Shown piece by piece: positions 10,708 to 21,530 of a DNA stretch of 64,000 nucleotides (its first letter is position 1; each line of letters opens with the position of its first letter). The position numbers were made by a program, and so were the translations under genes. Below the pieces are notes generated by a model. It ran no database searches, was not told where the DNA came from, and worked only from the letters and a program-made list of their open reading frames with translations. This stretch comes from Oreohelix idahoensis (taxonomy: Eukaryota; Mollusca; Gastropoda; Stylommatophora; Oreohelicidae): positions 47,501 through 111,500 of the forward strand of contig JAMPIV010012278.1 of NCBI GenBank assembly GCA_024509875.1. Direction: 5' to 3'.

Positions 10708-12284
10708 TGATAAAGTCCTCTATTTTATTCCCGTTAATGATGTCCACCAAAAGATAATTATAAGTGGATGGAAGCAGACATCATCATCATCAGTTGATAA
10801 ACTTTTAATACAAGACCCTTGCCCTGAGCAAGAGACATGCTGGGAAATCTGAAGCTCGCTCGAACATCACCAGAGTTAAATACTTTGTTGTTGTGTTGCT
10901 CGTGGTTCGAGTATGGAATGTCAACTTGACCTACGCAGTGGTGTGTAGACATAGATGGAGTGTATAATGTGCGAATGATAGGAAGAGTTCGTGGTGTTGA
11001 CAAATGTTCTTTTCTCACACTCATGTATGGCTGGAAGTCATCGACACCAACGACTGTGTACCTTTGCTAAAGTTTAATTGGACGTACACACTCGACAGCA
11101 CAGATAGTGACAAATCACAGGTTGGCATAATACATCATGGTACAGTGGATAACTGGTCTTGCAATGTTATGTTACATGGGCACTCATGTAGAATAATATT
11201 ATAATGGACTGTCAGTAGCCAAGCCCTCAGTATTGCCCATATATATATATCAACTGAGTTTACTGACAAAGCACGTCAGATTATAAACAATATCCAAGAT
11301 GGCTTCTACCTCATCTCGTCTAGCGAAGATTCTTTGACATAAGGTTCAGCACAGTTTTTTTTTCATATAATAATATTGAACCGCTAGCAATGGGTTCTCA
11401 TGTGTAGCAGTGATCTCTGGACTAAACAAGCGATAATACGGGCATCCCTTTTCTCTTCTTGAAAGTCACTACATGTTTTGGTTCCAAGATGGCTTCACTC
11501 GTGAGCTGTCACTCACGTTTGGATACAGATATGAATCTGTCCTAAAGTTAGTCATTTATTAAACATTTCATTGCTCTGTAGATTTGATCATGAACAATTG
11601 ACTGCATTCTACAGGATATAGTGCTGCTAGGAATCGAAGTCGTTTTCATCGAGTCAAATATATTCTCTTAGACATTCAAATCGTACCTATCGAAAATGAT
11701 GGCTTCGTACGAGAGTTCATAAGAGTGTCTATTATTACCTTGGTATCAGAAATATGATTCTGCCATTCCTTGGCAATACGAATAAACACTGGGGTAAAGC
11801 ATACACGATAGATCTAGACGACTATCACTTTCCCCACAAATACTGAGATCACTTTTTCCCCGGCGACAGGCCGACATAGAAAACACAGTCCCTATCAGGA
11901 CGAAGCCAAATCACACCACACTCTAGCGACACATCCGCCGAATAGCCTTTGACCTCTCTAGAGACAACAGAACATATAGTTCGACTTAGATATGTAAAGA
12001 TATACAGATATAAGACAGACTCGTCCTACTCAGACAAACAATACACATAAATTCAGGCCATAGATATTCTGAAGCAAGAACAATCTATTACTACCCAAAC
12101 GAAGAATAAATCGCAGAAAACTGGACTCATCCGCGGAGTTCGATCGAAAGAGCCGACACAACTTTCAAGGGAAGTAACTCAATAATGACTTTTCCCTAAG
12201 CACTATTTTGTTTACAAAATATTCGCGAACATAACAAGTATACCAATGTATAATATTGTAAGATATCAAAGACTGCACGTAACA
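10708..12284 (-). repeat. 3' LTR of gypsy-1 (left on the plus strand)
   Basis: It is bounded by TGATAAAG and CGTAACA on the plus strand and is nearly identical to 18722-20297. The short open frames in it (10758-11024, 11004-11204) are repeated in all LTR copies and are ignored. Confidence 0.93.
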
Positions 12285-12335
12285 GTCTTACCACACCTCC
12301 CGGGAAAAAAAAAATTGAACATTTTTTTTTTTTGA
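12285..12335 (-). promoter_or_regulatory. Polypurine tract of gypsy-1
   Basis: Directly inside the 3' LTR the minus strand reads CCCGGGAGGTGTGGTAAGAC, preceded by long T/A runs. A purine-rich segment adjoining the LTR is the expected plus-strand primer for reverse transcription. Confidence 0.6.
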
Positions 12336-12767
12336 AATACATCTAGGAGCAACGTACAATAGGCTCACAACGCATGAATAATGCGCAGATGAAAATATCA
12401 GGAATACCTATAACGCCTAATATGAGGCTAAGTCGACTTATGGAGCGACTGGTGAGAATGTGTCTCATAAACTGAGAGAAATTATTTCTCTACAAGTATA
12501 TTTTTCCAGGAAGGTGTCATCAAAGTATAATACAATTCTGGCAATTACACAATGCCTAAAAAATTCATATCATCATTTCGTATTAGATATCTTAAATTTA
12601 TGATTTATGAAGAAAAAATCATCAAAGCACAGCGGTGAATAAACATCAATGAACCGCTATGTAGTGATACAATCATTATATTATTAAATTACAAATGTGT
12701 ATCTATCATGATATAGAAAAGGAACTACTGTAGAACTAGACATATCAAGAAGTCTAAGCCCTAATAG

Positions 12768-14693
12768 TTATGTGGAATCATGTGGGCATCTTGACAGAAT
12801 GTCTGCCATCACATTATCTGATCCACGAATAGCTCGCACAGAGAAATGAAAAGGTTGAAGAGCAATTGCATATCGAGTAGACCTCGAGCTCTTCAAATTC
12901 TTACTCTGTATAGCAGTAAGAGCTTTTTGGTCGGTTTCTACTATGAAATGTGCGCCTAGAAGGAATCTCTGTAGTTTGAGGATCGACCAAACCATAGCTA
13001 ATAGCTCACGGTCTAAAACCGAATAATTCCTTTCTGCCGCATTAAGTTTTCTGGAAATATACATTACAGGATGCAGAGTTCCAGAGTACTCTTGCATTAG
13101 TGCCGCTCCAATCCCAGTGGATGAAGCGTCACTACGAAGAACGAATGTCTTATCTTTAGTAGGTAGCACTAAAATAGGTGGTGTTGAAAACAATGTTTTA
13201 ATCTTATCCAGAGAGCATTGGCATTCCTGAGACCAGTGGACCACATTAGGCGAACCTTTCTTTAGAAGTGTTGAGAGAGGTGCCATGATAGAGGATAGAT
13301 TCTGAATGAATCTGCCATAAAATTGAATAAGACCTAACAGACTTCTCACCTGTTTTTTAGTCTTAGGGATTGAGATGTTAAGTATCTTACTAGTATTATG
13401 GTCCTCTGTCTTTAGGAAACCATGACCAACTCGGTGGCCTAGGAAAGAAATTTCGCTAAAACCAATATAGGCTTTAGAGGGTTTCGCTGTCAGGTTGTGC
13501 TCACGCAAAGTAGACAGCAATTCATCTAACCCTGAATAGTGATCTTCCCAAGTATCGCTGAAAAGACAGATGTCGTCTAGATATGCAATGACATCTGACC
13601 GATAAGATAGGATTCGGCGCATCATGCGTACGAATGTAGCTGGTGCGTTCATAAGACCGAAAGGCATAAAATTCCATTGGAACAAACCTCTAGGTGTTGA
13701 AAAAGCCGTGAGAGGTTTGGCGCGTTCAGATAAAGGAACTTGCCAATATCCTTTAGACAAATCAAGTTTAGTGAAAAAATGAGATTTGGAGAGTCGAGTA
13801 AGTAGCTCTTCCAGTAAAGGCATAGGTTCGGCATCGAACTTCGTTACTTGATTCAATTTTCGATAGTCAACGCAAAGACGTATGTTATTGTCTTTTTTAC
13901 GAACAATAACCATCGGCGAAGAATATGCAGAGGTGGATGGTTCGATTATTTTCAAATCTATCATCTCATCCAACTCTTTCTCGACCTGTGCTTGAAAATG
14001 TATAGGTATAGGATAAGGTCTAACCCTAATAGGAGTATGGTCAGTTAGAACAATGTCATGTTCAATGACATGCGTTTGTCCAGGGATGTCAGTGAGTACA
14101 TCCTGAAATGTTTGCAACATAGTTGAAACTTGTCGCTGTTCTCCTAGAGACAAATCAGGAGAGACAGTAACGTTCTTCCATGATTCACTAGAATGAAGTG
14201 GGATCATTGGAAGAGGAAGATTTACATCTGAAAAACTTGTTTCCTCATCCTGTATCACGGACAGTGATGAGTAATGACCATGTGGTACTGGAGAATTGTC
14301 CGTTGCTTGGAAAATGGGTTGCAAATAATCCGGACGTTCATGGAATTCCGTAAGCATATTGATGTGGAAGGTTTTATGCTTCCCATCAATATCGACAATA
14401 TAGTCGACATCGGAAATTTTCGATATTATATCGTACGGACCTTTCCAAGAAATAAGTAATCTGTTTTCCCTACAAGGTAGTAATACAAATGCTTTGTCAC
14501 CAGGACAAAGTTGTCGTAAGCATCTCTTCTTATTGGCAAATTGCCTTGCCTTCTGTTTCGCAAATTCAGAAGAAGAAGTTGCTAATTTGCATGCTTCGAT
14601 AATTTTTTGTCTCAACGCGATGACATATTCGTAGGATGACTTTGTGTCATCGTCAATATTGTCAGATGTAATGAGATCGTGAAGCAACGACAT
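12768..14693 (-). CDS. pol: Gypsy-1 Pol, second part: integrase C-terminus, reverse transcriptase, RNase H
   Basis: The 641-codon frame starts in the integrase C-terminal region. A GPY/F-type module is visible near residues 80-115 (WKGPYDIISKI, FHINMLTEFH). Reverse transcriptase spans roughly residues 215-420, with VDYRKLNQVT, DLSKGYWQVPL, FMPFGLMNAPATF and the catalytic AYLDDI. RNase H follows (LRSDASSTGIGAAL, DRELLAMVW, VETDQKAL) and ends at SDNVMADILSRCP. No integrase follows RNase H. The true frame is entered from the upstream Gag-PR-IN ORF, which shifts register at a deletion near 14755, so the ATG at 14693 is not a natural start. The enzymes copy element RNA into DNA. All RT and RNase H motifs seen are intact. 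Confidence 0.95.
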   Translation of the reverse strand: MSLLHDLITSDNIDDDTKSSYEYVIALRQKIIEACKLATSSSEFAKQKARQFANKKRCLRQLCPGDKAFVLLPCRENRLLISWKGPYDIISKISDVDYIVDIDGKHKTFHINMLTEFHERPDYLQPIFQATDNSPVPHGHYSSLSVIQDEETSFSDVNLPLPMIPLHSSESWKNVTVSPDLSLGEQRQVSTMLQTFQDVLTDIPGQTHVIEHDIVLTDHTPIRVRPYPIPIHFQAQVEKELDEMIDLKIIEPSTSAYSSPMVIVRKKDNNIRLCVDYRKLNQVTKFDAEPMPLLEELLTRLSKSHFFTKLDLSKGYWQVPLSERAKPLTAFSTPRGLFQWNFMPFGLMNAPATFVRMMRRILSYRSDVIAYLDDICLFSDTWEDHYSGLDELLSTLREHNLTAKPSKAYIGFSEISFLGHRVGHGFLKTEDHNTSKILNISIPKTKKQVRSLLGLIQFYGRFIQNLSSIMAPLSTLLKKGSPNVVHWSQECQCSLDKIKTLFSTPPILVLPTKDKTFVLRSDASSTGIGAALMQEYSGTLHPVMYISRKLNAAERNYSVLDRELLAMVWSILKLQRFLLGAHFIVETDQKALTAIQSKNLKSSRSTRYAIALQPFHFSVRAIRGSDNVMADILSRCPHDST

Positions 14694-17149
14694 AGGGCCA
14701 CGCGGACGCGCGCCAAAGACGAGTTCAAAGGGAGAAAATCCTGTATGTTCATTGGATGGTAGATACTACTTAAAGATCTATCTATCTGCAGAGTAGACAT
14801 TACTTGAGACATGGTATCTGATATTAGTTGGGTGCCATGGTCTGACAATATCTCTCCGGGGAACCCCAGACGAGAAAATATAAGCCAAAGAGCATCTGCA
14901 ATATCAGCAGTAGTAATGCTCTTCAGAGGAATAGCCTCTGGCCAACGTGTGCACATATCAACACACGTCAAGATAAACTGATGTCCTCTGGCAGACTTGA
15001 TCTTAAATGGACCAATTATGTCTATGGCCATTTTTTGGAACGGCCGAATAGGAATGTCCGCCGCCTGAATGGGTGCAGCATGCCGTGGACCTTTGGATTT
15101 AACTTCCTGACATACTTTACAAGATCGACAATAAATCCGTATGTCCTTGTTTACCAATGGCCAAAAGAAAGCCGCAAGGACTCTTGACTTAGTACGGGAA
15201 AAACCCATGTGTCCAGCACACTGAGAGTCGTGAGCGTGCTGCAAAATTTTAACTCTCAAATTCTTGGGAACCAGGATTTGAGAATGACTTGACGTAATGG
15301 AGTCTTGAACCATACGTACAAGTACGCCATTCTTCTTTGTAATCCACGATTTACGACTTGTGTCTTTATTCGGATCACCTTTAGTTGCAAGAATGAAGAA
15401 TTTCTTCAGAGTGGGATCATCTTCTTGCTGTTTTATAAACGAGTCACGAGAAATTACCAAGGGATTATCTTGGTTATGCACTTCATTATCTTCAGTAGAT
15501 GAAGTTTGAGGCATATTAAGAGCCTGAGCTCTAGTGACTACAGCGTTAGCAATCTGCATGTTTTGCCTTTCCCACGTGGAAATTTGTTGCGGAGTGCATT
15601 CTCTGACTCCGTGAATGCGACCGATGATGAGGTCAGCGATCGGATTCGGAAGAAGACATGCGTGTACATCTCCTGTAAAGAAAGGAGTAGCAATCCTAAT
15701 GATAGCAGTAGAGTATTTCTCTAATGTGCCGCCAAATGTTACACATTTGACTACTTGTCCAGTGGCACGGGAAGGATCTACGAGTGACTGCCTAACACCA
15801 ATTGTGGTGCATCCAGAATCAAATAGCACAGAGACTGGATTGTTATTCACTAAACCCTTATGTAAGACAAGAGAACCTCTTCCATCATGCGCGACTGATG
15901 TCGGAAGAGCAGGAAGAGGATGGCCACAGCTTAAAGTAGACACTGTGGTTGGCTCAAATAACGTTTTGCATTGGGGGCACTGAGATGCTCTCCCAAAATC
16001 AAAAGCGGCACATGCCATATTACTAGCATCATTATTATCTTTACTCTGTTTATAGGCTTCATTGGACTCTTGTTGTGCAGAGTTTGCCTGATAATGTGGT
16101 TTACGTCTTTTGTATTGAGATCTACCTCGGTTATTATCACCTCTGTAGTTATTGTTACCTCTATTGTAACCCCTATTTGGGTTTGAGTCATAGTTCCCTT
16201 GGTTACCATTATCATATTCATTATAATGAGTATCTCTGTAATTATGATCTTGTTGACTCCAAGACGGATAACCCTGATAGTTTCTATAATTACTTCCTCT
16301 ACGGAAATTCCTATAATTATGACCACCCCTGTGTCGAGAGCTATCAGCTCGTCTCCAGTTCTTTGAAGAAGAACCCTGAAATGATTGGTTACCTTGGTTT
16401 TGATAACTATTATGGTTACCTTTTTTATCAAATCTGTTTTGAGGTCCCTGAAATCTGTGTGAATAATTGGGATTGTATGGTGTTGCTGCAGCAACTGGCA
16501 TACTCTCCTTAATCTTAGTGTTGCCAAAAGTCACGTCGGGGTGTGCAGTGACATATTGGGAACAATATTCTTCCATTTCTTTTAGAGATTTGGGTTTACG
16601 CTCATGTATAAATTCAAGGAAAGGTTTGTTCACACATGACATAATCTTATCTCTGAGCAACAAATCCATAAGTCCTTCATACGTTTTTTCTGTTTTGGAA
16701 AGCTCAATCCAACGATCAACTGTGAGACGTGCCTTTGCAGTGAATTCTGAGAATTCTACACCCGTCTCAGGCACCATCGTTTTAAATAAAAGGCGATAGC
16801 CTTCCTCACTTAGCTGATATTTTTTTATCAAAGCCGCCCTAATGACATCATAATTATCCTTATCTGCTTCTCCTACAAGGCATAATCTAGTCAAAGATTC
16901 ACCTTTCAAGTTTTCTGATAATTGATTAGCGTATTGTGATTTATCCACATTATGTGTACGACAAGAACGTTCAAATCTATCCAGCCAGAATGTAATATCG
17001 TCACTGGACTGATTGAACGGTGGAACCTTAACCTTGTAAGTAGAAGGTTTACCATTACCACTAGCCTGATTAACATTACTCATACTTGTCAATCTCAATT
17101 TCTCTAACTCAAATTCATGTTCTCTTATTGCTTTTTTTCTCTTCAGCAT
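14612..17149 (-). CDS. gag-pol: Gypsy-1 Gag (main part), protease and integrase core (truncated)
   Basis: The 845-codon frame carries, in order, a SCAN/retrotransposon-Gag-like helical domain (about 40-210; FWLDRFERSC, LLFKTMV), an Asn/Gly/Arg-rich nucleic-acid-binding stretch (about 225-350) and an unusual CPQC...CGH cluster in place of a CCHC knuckle. An aspartic protease follows (VLFDSGCTTIG near 440), then the integrase zinc finger (HDSQCAGHMG...CRSCKVCQ). The integrase core has the first two acidic residues (AIDIIGPF and LSDHGTQLI). After IYHP the frame jumps to HTGFSPF-like sequence in another register, so about 50 residues that should contain the catalytic glutamate are missing. Integrase is therefore dead. 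Confidence 0.93.
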   Translation of the reverse strand: MLKRKKAIREHEFELEKLRLTSMSNVNQASGNGKPSTYKVKVPPFNQSSDDITFWLDRFERSCRTHNVDKSQYANQLSENLKGESLTRLCLVGEADKDNYDVIRAALIKKYQLSEEGYRLLFKTMVPETGVEFSEFTAKARLTVDRWIELSKTEKTYEGLMDLLLRDKIMSCVNKPFLEFIHERKPKSLKEMEEYCSQYVTAHPDVTFGNTKIKESMPVAAATPYNPNYSHRFQGPQNRFDKKGNHNSYQNQGNQSFQGSSSKNWRRADSSRHRGGHNYRNFRRGSNYRNYQGYPSWSQQDHNYRDTHYNEYDNGNQGNYDSNPNRGYNRGNNNYRGDNNRGRSQYKRRKPHYQANSAQQESNEAYKQSKDNNDASNMACAAFDFGRASQCPQCKTLFEPTTVSTLSCGHPLPALPTSVAHDGRGSLVLHKGLVNNNPVSVLFDSGCTTIGVRQSLVDPSRATGQVVKCVTFGGTLEKYSTAIIRIATPFFTGDVHACLLPNPIADLIIGRIHGVRECTPQQISTWERQNMQIANAVVTRAQALNMPQTSSTEDNEVHNQDNPLVISRDSFIKQQEDDPTLKKFFILATKGDPNKDTSRKSWITKKNGVLVRMVQDSITSSHSQILVPKNLRVKILQHAHDSQCAGHMGFSRTKSRVLAAFFWPLVNKDIRIYCRSCKVCQEVKSKGPRHAAPIQAADIPIRPFQKMAIDIIGPFKIKSARGHQFILTCVDMCTRWPEAIPLKSITTADIADALWLIFSRLGFPGEILSDHGTQLISDTMSQVMSTLQIDRSLSSIYHPMNIQDFLPLNSSLARVRVALCRCFTISLHLTILTMTQSHPTNMSSR

Positions 17150-17400
17150 CTAATCTTTTTTGTTCAGCCTCCCTGTCTAATCTTTTTTTGTTCAGCTTCC
17201 CTGTCTAATCTTTTTTGTTCAGCTTCACTGTCTAATCTTTTTTGTTCAGCAGCAGCTTCTCTTTCTAATTTTTTGTGTTCAGCTTCCCTGTCTAATCTTT
17301 TTTGTTCAGCTTCACTGTCTAATCTTTTTTTGTTCAGCTTCACTGTCTAATCTTTTTTTGTTCAAACGCAGCTTCTCTTTCTAATTTTTTTTTGTTCAGC
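17150..17400 (-). repeat. Minisatellite inside gypsy-1 Gag coiled coil
   Basis: About nine units of roughly 27-28 bp follow the plus-strand pattern tctaatcttttttgttcagc. On the minus strand they encode EAEQKRLDR-type heptads. T-run lengths vary from five to eight between units, which shifts the frame and separates the Gag N-terminus (17362-17622) from the rest. Confidence 0.85.
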
Positions 17401-17622
17401 TTCAAATCTCCTTTCCTCCACCTGCATCTGCAATTTCTTTTGTTCAGCAGCAGCCTCAGCTTCTCTTTCTAATCTTTTCTCTTCAGCCATAGTTTTTCTT
17501 TCTTCTGCAGCTAATGCTTTGTCATATTGAGCAACAGCCCATTGTTCTAATTGTTGACCAGTCTTATCAAGGGCTTTCCCTTGTGTAATGAAGTATTCTA
17601 ATGTAGACATGATGTCTAACAA
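17362..17622 (-). CDS. gag: Gypsy-1 Gag N-terminus
   Basis: The frame starts MLDIMSTLEYFITQGKALD; the second ATG (17610) is the likelier start, by comparison with the outer element (MSAIEYFLRQG). It continues into a charged Glu/Lys/Arg coiled coil and breaks at a poly-T length change in the repeat tract. Gag forms the retrotransposon particle in the cytoplasm. Confidence 0.85.
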   Translation of the reverse strand: MLDIMSTLEYFITQGKALDKTGQQLEQWAVAQYDKALAAEERKTMAEEKRLEREAEAAAEQKKLQMQVEERRFEAEQKKIRKRSCV

Positions 17623-18721
17623 TAATACTAATCACCTGAACCAATAATAATACCACAAGTTCTTAATGACTTGATTAATCAGTATACTATCCCAATATCA
17701 GTGGGTCACAAGCCTTAATAAGGACTTGTATAATAGTAATAATAATCAGGTACTGGTTTATACCATAATCCAAGTGCAGTGCACAGGCAATTGTGTCTTA
17801 TGAAATATACCTATATAAAACATATGTCAACCAACAGAATACATAAAGTACAAATAGGACTGACAATACAAGAACGTTTGCAGAAATCAAAATAAATCAA
17901 ATAGGGAAATCAATGAAAATAATCACTGAATCTGCAAAGAATAACAACACAAATGACGTCACAATATATGAATATAAATTGTGAATAGAACTGAAAGATA
18001 GAAAAGGTTAGACCAACAAATTACAAACAAATCAAAACAAAACTAAGAACAAAGAAATATTACAAAAATAACAATAATTACAGACTTCACAGCTAACACA
18101 AAAGCAACAGTTGTCGCAGCAAATTTTCAATCAAGAAAATTGCACCTATAGAAAACGCCCACAACGGACCCTCTATGACGTGGGATATTCTGTTGTGAGG
18201 ACGCCGCCCAACCTTAAACACAACCCGCTGACATAGAAACTAACATACTATACAAACAAATAACATGTAAACATAAATATATATAAATTATGTGTATGAT
18301 AGTATGTGTTGCAAAATAGGCTCAGTTTTACAGTAATGGCAAAGTTATTTTTATGAAAATATACAAACTGCCACTTTATTCAATTAAACATTCTGGCCTT
18401 AAATATTAAAGTTCATATACAGAAAACAAGAAGATCCATCGATGAAAATAGGACTTCTTAGGTCACTAATACTGTCTTCCTGTTAATATTGACAAGAATT
18501 GATCCAACTGTTCTGTGAAACTCTGTAATGTCTAATGTAAAAATGTCAACAACGCTGACCTACATACTGCATTCACTTGACAGGTCACGTGACGAAGTGT
18601 TGACAAATAGCAAACCAATACTGCAAGTGTGTCGTATCAGCCACAGGAAACGGTCTGGTATCGGTAATCTGTTGACTTGTGAACTTCTGCGAGGTCAAAC
18701 CCAGAAAGCTGGTCCACCAGT
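17623..18721 (-). other. Gypsy-1 leader with candidate primer-binding site
   Basis: There are 1.1 kb of untranslated leader between the 5' LTR and Gag. Two bases inside the LTR the minus strand reads TGGTGGACCAGC (18719 downward), a TGG-initial sequence in the right place for a tRNA primer-binding site. I cannot assign the tRNA. Confidence 0.6.
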
Positions 18722-20297
18722 TGATAAAGTCCTCTATTTTATTCCCGTTAATGATGTCCACCAAAAGATAATTATAAGTGGATGGAAGCAGACATCATCA
18801 TCATCAGTTGATAAACTTTTAATACAAGACCCTTGCCCTGAGCAAGAGACATGTTGGGAAATCTGAAGCTCGCTCGAACATCACCAGAGTTAAATACTTT
18901 GTTGTTGTGTTGCTCGTGGTTCGAGTATGGAATGTCAACTTGACCTACGCAGTGGTGTGTAGACATAGATGGAGTGTATAATGTGCGAATGATAGGAAGA
19001 GTTCGTGGTGTTGACAAATGTTCTTTTCTCACACTCATGTATGGCTGGAAGTCATCGACACCAACGACTGTGTACCTTTGCTAAAGTTTAATTGGACGTA
19101 CACACTCGACAGCACAGATAGTGACAAATCACAGGTTGGCATAATACATCATGGTACAGTGGATAACTGGTCTTGCAATGTTATGTTACATGGGCACTCA
19201 TGTAGAATAATATTATAATGGACTGTCAGTAGCCAAGCCCTCAGTATTGCCCATATATATATATCAACTGAGTTTACTGACAAAGCACGTCAGATTATAA
19301 ACAATATCCAAGATGGCTTCTACCTAATCTCGTCTAGCGAAGATTCTTTGACATAAGGTTCAGCACAGTTTTTTTCATATAATAATATTGAACCGCTAGC
19401 AATGGGTTCTCATGTGTAGCAGTGATCTCTGGACTAAACAAGCGATAATACGGGCATCCCTTTTCTCTTCTTGAAAGTCACTACATGTTTCGGTTCCAAG
19501 ATGGCTTCACTCGTGAGCTGTCACTCACGTTTGGATACAGATAATGAATCTGTCCTAAAGTTAGTCATTTATTAAACATTTCATTGCTCTGTAGATTTGA
19601 TCATGAACAATTGACTGCATTCTACAGGATATAGTGCTGCTAGGAATCGAAGTCGTTTTCATCGAGTCAAATATATTCTCTTAGACATTCAAATCGTACC
19701 TATCGAAAATGGTGGCTTCGTACGAGAGTTCATAAGAGTGTCTATTATTACCTTGGTATCAGAAATATGATTCTGCCATAGCTTGGCAATACGAATAAAC
19801 ACTGGGGTAAAGCATACACGATAGGTCTAGACGACTATCACTTTCCCCACAAATACTGAGATCACTTTTTCCCCGGCGACAAGCCGACATAGAAAACACA
19901 GTCCCTATCAGGACGAAGCCAAATCACACCACACTCTAGCGACACATCCGCCGAATAGCCTTTGACCTCTCTAGAGACAACAGAACATATAGTTCGACTT
20001 AGATATGTAAAGATATACAGATATAAGACAGACTCGTCCTACTCAGACAAACAATACACATAAATTCAGGCCATAGATATTCTGAAGCAAGAACAATCTA
20101 TTACTACCCAAACGAAGAATAAATCGCAGAAAACTGGACTCATCCGCGGAGTTCGATCGAAAGAGCCGACACAACTTTCAAGGGAAGTAACTCAATAATG
20201 ACTTTTCCCTAAGCACTATTTTGTTTACAAAATATTCGCGAACATAACAAGTATACCAATGTATAATATTGTAAGATATCAAAGACTGCACGTAACA
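18722..20297 (-). repeat. 5' LTR of gypsy-1 (right on the plus strand)
   Basis: This is the 1576-bp partner of 10708-12284, with the same ends and about ten differences. It should hold the promoter of the element on the minus strand. Confidence 0.93.
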
Positions 20298-20302
20298 TAT
20301 AT

Positions 20303-20818
20303 GATACAATTTGACATTCCATTCACGACCACACAAAAACTTTGTGTATTTGACAATGTGTCACAGTCAAACATTTTGTGTGTGTCAAGGTGTCAGTCTT
20401 ATCTCTTCTATGATTGAATATAATTATTATATGCACTTAGCATTAATGTTAATTTTGTAAAATGACATTAATTGACTAGGTGACATGACAATGAACAGTA
20501 GGTGTTTCTGACAGACGGAAGTGTGAGAATGCATGGTATTACCATTATTAATGTTATATGTTGACTGACGTTTGCTATAGTACCTCATTATTAGGTTAAA
20601 TTGCTTTGAGCTGTTTGTAAGACAGTGGTATTAGCATTTTATGCTACATTTCCTCACCACGTGTGTTAAATTGCCTACATTTCGGCACAAACATAGGTCT
20701 ATGCATGGTCATAGCAACAGTGACAGGTAATGTTACCTTTTGCTCACCTTAGTGGTGTTTTCTCATATGGCAATAATGTCAACTTCGTTGCCATTATTGG
20801 CCCGAGGGGGGGAGTAGT
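20303..20818 (+). other. 3' non-coding end and polypurine tract of outer element
   Basis: About 500 bp lie between the gypsy target duplication and the right LTR. No coding frame is recognised. The last bases before the LTR, cgagggggggagtagt (20803-20818), are a G-rich purine tract suited to plus-strand priming. Just before it, caataatg and cattattg can form a short hairpin. Confidence 0.6.
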
Positions 20819-21530
20819 TGTTATGTGTAAAATCATAACAGGCTCTATCGCACTCGACAGGGTTTGTGTACACATTTCCTTGTTGATAAGCGTTGCCCAG
20901 ACTACCCGGAAGTACGTCATATAGTCTGCTGTTTTCGAGCAGACGATCCTTTGCCGGCTTTAGGTCGAAGATTTGATCTTGAAGTCGGCCTCTTTCGCTG
21001 TGTATTCTCTGTGTGAGAAAGACATGTTTTGGACGAGCTCCAGATAGTGTACTCTTGGTACAGAGTTTTATCATTTATATCAGCTAGGTCGTCCTACAGT
21101 TGGAGCCTAAGCTTGATGATATTTAAACGGACAAGTCATTGCTGAAAGGAGAGGAATGTGTGTGGAACTATATATTAAATATTTCAGCAATATGCCTCTG
21201 ACATTGTTTCCGTAGTCTACATGACGACAGACTTATTTTATGGACTGGCTAGAGATTGCCATTGACTATTTTTATGGATGCCTTCATTTAGGAGCTATGT
21301 CATGTAATAAACTAAATGTTGTCTAAATGTCAACCAGGCATTATGGAGTTTTCTACTGTTGAAGATAGCCTTACGTTTTGAGGACTGTTTAAAAAGTTGG
21401 ACTGAAAGGCCTAATGAAAATTATACCCTAGACAGGCTGGACACTAAAATCCAGCTACTGAGGACTTTAAATGAACTCGGAGAGGGAAGATAGATCTAAA
21501 CCATCTACCAGATGAAATTATCCCTCTTCA
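20819..21530 (+). repeat. Right (3') LTR of outer element
   Basis: It starts TGTTATGTG and ends CCCTCTTCA. It is followed by ACACA and then the right half of the interrupted LINE A copy. Confidence 0.9.

Larger units (their letters stand above)
10708..20297 (-). mobile_element. Gypsy-1: complete Ty3/gypsy element with IN before RT (Gmr1-type), defective
   Basis: The element is 9590 bp with 1577- and 1576-bp LTRs and a TATAT target duplication (10703-10707 and 20298-20302). It lies on the minus strand: leader, Gag, protease, integrase, then reverse transcriptase and RNase H. Integrase precedes reverse transcriptase. This is the reverse of normal Ty3/gypsy order and matches the Gmr1 lineage. 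By eye the LTRs differ at about ten positions (over 99 % identity), so insertion is recent. It is nevertheless disabled by Gag frameshifts in a repeat tract and by a deletion in the integrase core. Confidence 0.93.
2980..21530 (+). mobile_element. Outer LTR retrotransposon with nested insertions; coiled-coil and RRM-like ORF, no RT found
   Basis: The element has direct terminal repeats of 716 and 712 bp (TG...CA), a 5-bp target duplication ACACA (2975-2979 and 21531-21535), a TGG-type primer-binding candidate just after the left LTR and a G-rich purine tract just before the right LTR. It therefore runs left to right. Removing the nested gypsy (10708-20297) and LINE (8828-10494) with their target duplications leaves about 7.3 kb. 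The coding part starts at 5051 and encodes a coiled-coil protein that continues, through one stop and one frameshift, into an RRM-like domain. About 2.7 kb of outer sequence after that shows no reverse transcriptase, RNase H or integrase motif. By eye the LTRs are about 97 % identical, so the element is older than its gypsy guest. It is best read as a large non-autonomous element. Confidence 0.85.

Noticed and set aside
13649..14459. Several short frames on both strands across the gypsy-1 pol region
   Set aside because: They are shadows of the 12768-14693 Pol frame.
12768..17622. Possibility that integrase-before-RT order is an assembly rearrangement
   Set aside because: Gypsy-1 and gypsy-2 are independent elements with their own target duplications and show the same order, and in gypsy-2 it is in one continuous frame.
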